Assembly (NCBI RefSeq): GCF_001552175.1
Contig: NZ_BCQR01000008.1
Location: forward strand, 53,296 to 117,295
DNA: 64,000 nt
DNA from: Actinomadura kijaniata NBRC 14229
GTDB lineage: Bacteria > Actinomycetota > Actinomycetes > Streptosporangiales > Streptosporangiaceae
Reading direction: 5' to 3'
This document shows, piece after piece, positions 61,562-64,000 of this stretch. The translations under genes were made by a program, and so were the position numbers. Within the stretch, counting starts at the first letter, position 1. Every line of letters begins with the position of its first letter. The notes below the pieces were generated by a model. That model was not told the origin of the DNA. It did not search any database and saw nothing but the letters and a program-made list of their open reading frames with translations.

Positions 61562-62360
61562 GCACGCGGTCGACGAACGCGGTCACCTCGCCCAGGACCT
61601 CGTCGCGGTTGGTCTCGTTGAAGACCTCGTGCCGCGCCTCCGGGTAGATCCTCTCGGTGAGGCCGGCGCCGCGCACGGCCTCGATCCCGGTGCGGGTGCC
61701 CGCCAGCGGCACCAGCCGGTCGTCCTCGCCGTGCACCCACAGCGTGGGCAGGTCGCCGAGGCCCCCGGACTCGTTGATCCGCCGGATGCAGGCGTCCAGG
61801 GCCTCCAGCGTGGGCCGCTTGAACGGGCCGTGCCACACCAGCGGGTCCTCCACGTACGCCTTGCCGACCGACGGATCGCGCGACAGGGTGTCCGGGTCGA
61901 TCGGCACGTCGGGGATCTCCTCGGCGGCCAGCAGCGCCGCCAGCGCGTCCCAGCGGCCCAGCACCGGCCCCGACAGCACCAGGGCGGTGAGCTCCGCGCG
62001 GTGCCGCTGGGCGTAGCGGACGGCGATGAGGCCGCCCATCGAGTGGCCGACCAGCACGATCGGCAGGCGCGGGTGGTCCACGCGGACCGCCTCCACCAGG
62101 GTGTGCAGGTCGGCGACGACGTCCTCCATGTCCTCGATGAGGACCCGCTCGCCCGCCGAGCGGCCGTGCCCGAGGTGGTCGGGCCCGCAGACGGTCGCGC
62201 CGTGCCGCACCAGCGCCTCGGCCACGTGCTGGTAACGGCCCAGGTGCTCTCCGTAACCATGGGAGAGAACCGCCACATAGCGGGGGCTCCCGTGCGGCCA
62301 GACCCGCGCCGTGACGGCCCCCCGCGTTCCGGCGAACTCCCATTCCCGTGCCGTGACCAT
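61554..62360 (-). CDS. monoacylglycerol lipase-like serine hydrolase
   Basis: A 268-residue alpha/beta hydrolase of the lysophospholipase/monoglyceride lipase group. The oxyanion segment is VLSHGYGEHLGRY, the nucleophile serine lies in VLVGHSMGGLIAV, the acid Asp in WVHGEDDRLVPL and the base His in ARHEVFNE. No signal peptide, so it is intracellular. I chose ATG 62360 after GGGAGG; a longer in-frame start at 62453 is unconserved. It converges on and overlaps the zinc-ribbon gene. Confidence 0.85.
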   Translation of the reverse strand: MVTAREWEFAGTRGAVTARVWPHGSPRYVAVLSHGYGEHLGRYQHVAEALVRHGATVCGPDHLGHGRSAGERVLIEDMEDVVADLHTLVEAVRVDHPRLPIVLVGHSMGGLIAVRYAQRHRAELTALVLSGPVLGRWDALAALLAAEEIPDVPIDPDTLSRDPSVGKAYVEDPLVWHGPFKRPTLEALDACIRRINESGGLGDLPTLWVHGEDDRLVPLAGTRTGIEAVRGAGLTERIYPEARHEVFNETNRDEVLGEVTAFVDRVLS

Positions 62361-62498
62361 GGCCTGCCTCCCGCGCTTTGGACGATCCACCAGAATTCCC
62401 GCCCGGTGATCGCGCCGATACCGTCTCCCGAGATGGCGCGAATCGTCAACCACCGCAATAGGCTGGGCGGACCACGGCTTTGAGGGAAAGGGGCGCCC

Positions 62499-63488
62499 GT
62501 GCTGGTCGACGGCTTCGGTCGCGTCGCGACGGACCTGAGGGTCTCCTTGACGGACCGGTGCAACCTTCGGTGCACCTACTGCATGCCGCCGGAGGGCCTG
62601 GACTGGCTGCCCAAGCCGGAACTGCTCACCGACGACGAGGTGGTGCGCCTGGTGCGCATCGGCGTCGAACGGCTCGGCGTCACCGAGGTCCGCTACACCG
62701 GGGGCGAGCCGCTGCTGCGGCGCGGCCTCGCCGGGATCGTGGAGCGCACCACCGCGCTGTCACCGCGCCCGCAGGTCTCGCTGACCACCAACGGCATCGG
62801 CCTGGACCGGCTGGCGGGGCCGCTGGCCGACGCGGGCCTGGACCGGGTCAACGTGTCCCTGGACACCCTGGACCGCGCGGTGTTCCAGCGCCTGGCGCAC
62901 CGCGACCGCCTCGACGACGTGCTGAAGGGCCTGGTCGCCGCGCAGGAGAGCGGTCTGGCCCCCGTCAAGATCAACGCGGTGCTGATGCGGGGGATCAACG
63001 ACCACGAGGCCGTCGCGCTGCTGCGCTACTGCCTGGACCGGGGCTACCGGCTGCGGTTCATCGAGCAGATGCCGCTGGACGCCCAGCACGGCTGGACCCG
63101 CGAGAACATGGTCACCGCCGACGAGATCCTCGGCCTGCTCGGCGCGGCGTTCACCCTGACGCCCGACACCACCGAGGAGCGCGGCAGCGCCCCGGCCGAG
63201 CAGTTCCTGGTCGACGGCGGCCCCGAGACGGTCGGGGTGATCGCGTCGGTGACGCGGCCGTTCTGCGGGGCCTGCGACCGGGTCCGGCTGACGGCCGACG
63301 GCCAGATCCGCAACTGCCTGTTCGCCACCGAGGAGTCCAACCTGCGCGACGCCATGCGCGCCGGGGCCGACGACGACGAGCTGGCCGAGCGGTGGCGCGC
63401 GGCGGTGCGGCGCAAGCGCGCCGGGCACGGCATCGACGACCCGTCGTTCCTGCAGCCCGCCCGCCCGATGTCGGCGATCGGCGGCTGA
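62499..63488 (+). CDS. moaA: GTP 3',8-cyclase (molybdenum cofactor biosynthesis)
   Basis: A 329-residue radical SAM enzyme. The SAM cluster cysteines are Cys21, Cys25 and Cys28 in CNLRCTYC; the second cluster uses CGACDRVRLTADGQIRNC near the C-terminus; and the protein ends in the catalytic double glycine (SAIGG). It starts molybdenum cofactor synthesis from GTP. The start is GTG after AAAGGGG. Followed by a DUF3467 gene and mobA, so this is a cofactor locus. Confidence 0.95.
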   Translation: MLVDGFGRVATDLRVSLTDRCNLRCTYCMPPEGLDWLPKPELLTDDEVVRLVRIGVERLGVTEVRYTGGEPLLRRGLAGIVERTTALSPRPQVSLTTNGIGLDRLAGPLADAGLDRVNVSLDTLDRAVFQRLAHRDRLDDVLKGLVAAQESGLAPVKINAVLMRGINDHEAVALLRYCLDRGYRLRFIEQMPLDAQHGWTRENMVTADEILGLLGAAFTLTPDTTEERGSAPAEQFLVDGGPETVGVIASVTRPFCGACDRVRLTADGQIRNCLFATEESNLRDAMRAGADDDELAERWRAAVRRKRAGHGIDDPSFLQPARPMSAIGG

Positions 63489-63526
63489 GCCGCCCGGAAT
63501 GGTCCGCGACGTGCGACGATGGCGAA

Positions 63527-63835
63527 GTGACGGACCAGCCGCCTGAACACCGCGTCGAGATCACCGTCCCGCCCGAGCACGAGGTCGGCACGTTCGCCGG
63601 GTTCGCGTCGGTGTGGCGGACCCAGGACAGCCTGGTGCTGGACTTCGCGACCGAGGTGCGTCCCCCGGAGATCATGGACGACGCCGAGACCGGCGAGCCC
63701 TACGTGCACGTCCCGGCCCGGGTCGTCGCCCGCGTCCGGTTCCCGCCCGGGCAGGTGTGGGAGCTGATGAAGGCCCTGGAGCACAACCTCAGCGCCTACG
63801 AGCGCGACCACGCGGGACGGCGGCGTGACGCCTGA
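63527..63835 (+). CDS. DUF3467-family protein
   Basis: A 102-residue cytosolic protein matching DUF3467 (EITVPPEHEVGTFAGFASVWRTQDSLVLDFATEVRPPE, then VVARVRFPPGQVWELMKALEHNLSAYE). The family is small, beta-rich and of unknown function. The GTG start has no clear ribosome site. It overlaps the mobA start by 11 bases, so a link to cofactor metabolism is possible but unproven. Confidence 0.75.
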   Translation: MTDQPPEHRVEITVPPEHEVGTFAGFASVWRTQDSLVLDFATEVRPPEIMDDAETGEPYVHVPARVVARVRFPPGQVWELMKALEHNLSAYERDHAGRRRDA

Positions 63836-64000
63836 CCCGCCCGGGCCGCCCGGGCCGTTCGACGCGGTGATCCTGGCCGGGGGAGAGGCCCGCAGGCTCG
63901 GCGGGGCCGACAAGCCCGCCGCCGCCGTCGGCGGGCGCCCGCTGCTGGCGTGGGTCGCCGAAGCCGCCGCCGGGGCGCGCCGCCTGGTCGTGGTCGGCCC
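63825..64000 (+). CDS. mobA: molybdenum cofactor guanylyltransferase (partial, runs off the window)
   Basis: The first 58 codons are present. After a short Pro-rich start the nucleotidyltransferase signature ILAGGEARRLGGADKP appears, the MobA GTP-binding motif. MobA attaches GMP to molybdopterin to form the bis-MGD cofactor used by formate dehydrogenases. The GTG start lies inside the DUF3467 gene's last codons, in another frame. Confidence 0.85.
   Translation, partial: MTPDPPGPPGPFDAVILAGGEARRLGGADKPAAAVGGRPLLAWVAEAAAGARRLVVVG

Overview
This window is very GC-rich DNA from an actinomycete. The evidence is the strong third-position G/C bias, frequent GTG starts, ATGA/GTGA overlaps, many apparently leaderless genes, and the gene content: a LpqY-SugABC-type importer, an EphD-type hydrolase/dehydrogenase fusion, a family 2B encapsulin with 2-methylisoborneol genes, and Streptomyces-like xylanases. 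A filamentous, spore-forming soil actinomycete near Streptosporangiales/Thermomonosporaceae or Streptomyces fits best; I cannot name the genus. I saw no rRNA, tRNA, transposase, phage gene or CRISPR array.

Layout. 1-4.4 kb: tail of an unseen gene, a divergent YczE/YczR pair, a CBS protein and an MFS transporter. 4.5-15.2 kb: a xylan-utilisation block (LacI-type repressor and GH3 xylosidase, divergent from a three-gene sugar ABC importer; then a GH10 xylanase divergent from a GH62 arabinofuranosidase), with repeated operator motifs. The block lies between two imperfect copies of the same junction sequence (3' end of the MFS gene plus 5' end of a maleylpyruvate-isomerase-family gene), so it looks inserted or rearranged. 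15.3-18.7 kb: small enzymes, a decayed nitroreductase and an ArsR regulator. 18.7-26.0 kb: a tightly overlapped minus-strand operon (haem-oxygenase-like diiron oxidase, membrane desaturase, orphan small protein, ATP-grasp ligase, cyclase-family hydrolase, exporter) divergent from a LysR regulator and a flavin-barrel protein. I read this as a small undescribed biosynthetic cluster and the best candidate for a new system here.

26.1-35.4 kb: type II NADH dehydrogenase, LpqY-SugABC-like importer, then EphD, an M24 peptidase and a ferritin-like protein. 35.6-45.1 kb: FdhD, small membrane proteins, the encapsulin/GPP methyltransferase/2-MIB synthase operon, an SDR, a voltage-gated-type channel and a long-chain acyl-CoA ligase. 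45.3-55.7 kb: selenophosphate synthetase and, 7 kb on, selA-selB, separated by a peptide transporter, a propionyl-CoA synthetase-like enzyme and a MarR/efflux pair. 55.7-64 kb: two MpaB-type oxygenases around a TetR gene and sharing one operator design, RtcB RNA ligase overlapping two uncharacterised genes, a lipase, moaA, a DUF3467 protein and the start of mobA.

SelD, SelA, SelB, FdhD, MoaA and MobA together suggest the organism makes a molybdenum- and probably selenocysteine-dependent formate dehydrogenase, although neither that enzyme nor tRNA-Sec is in the window.
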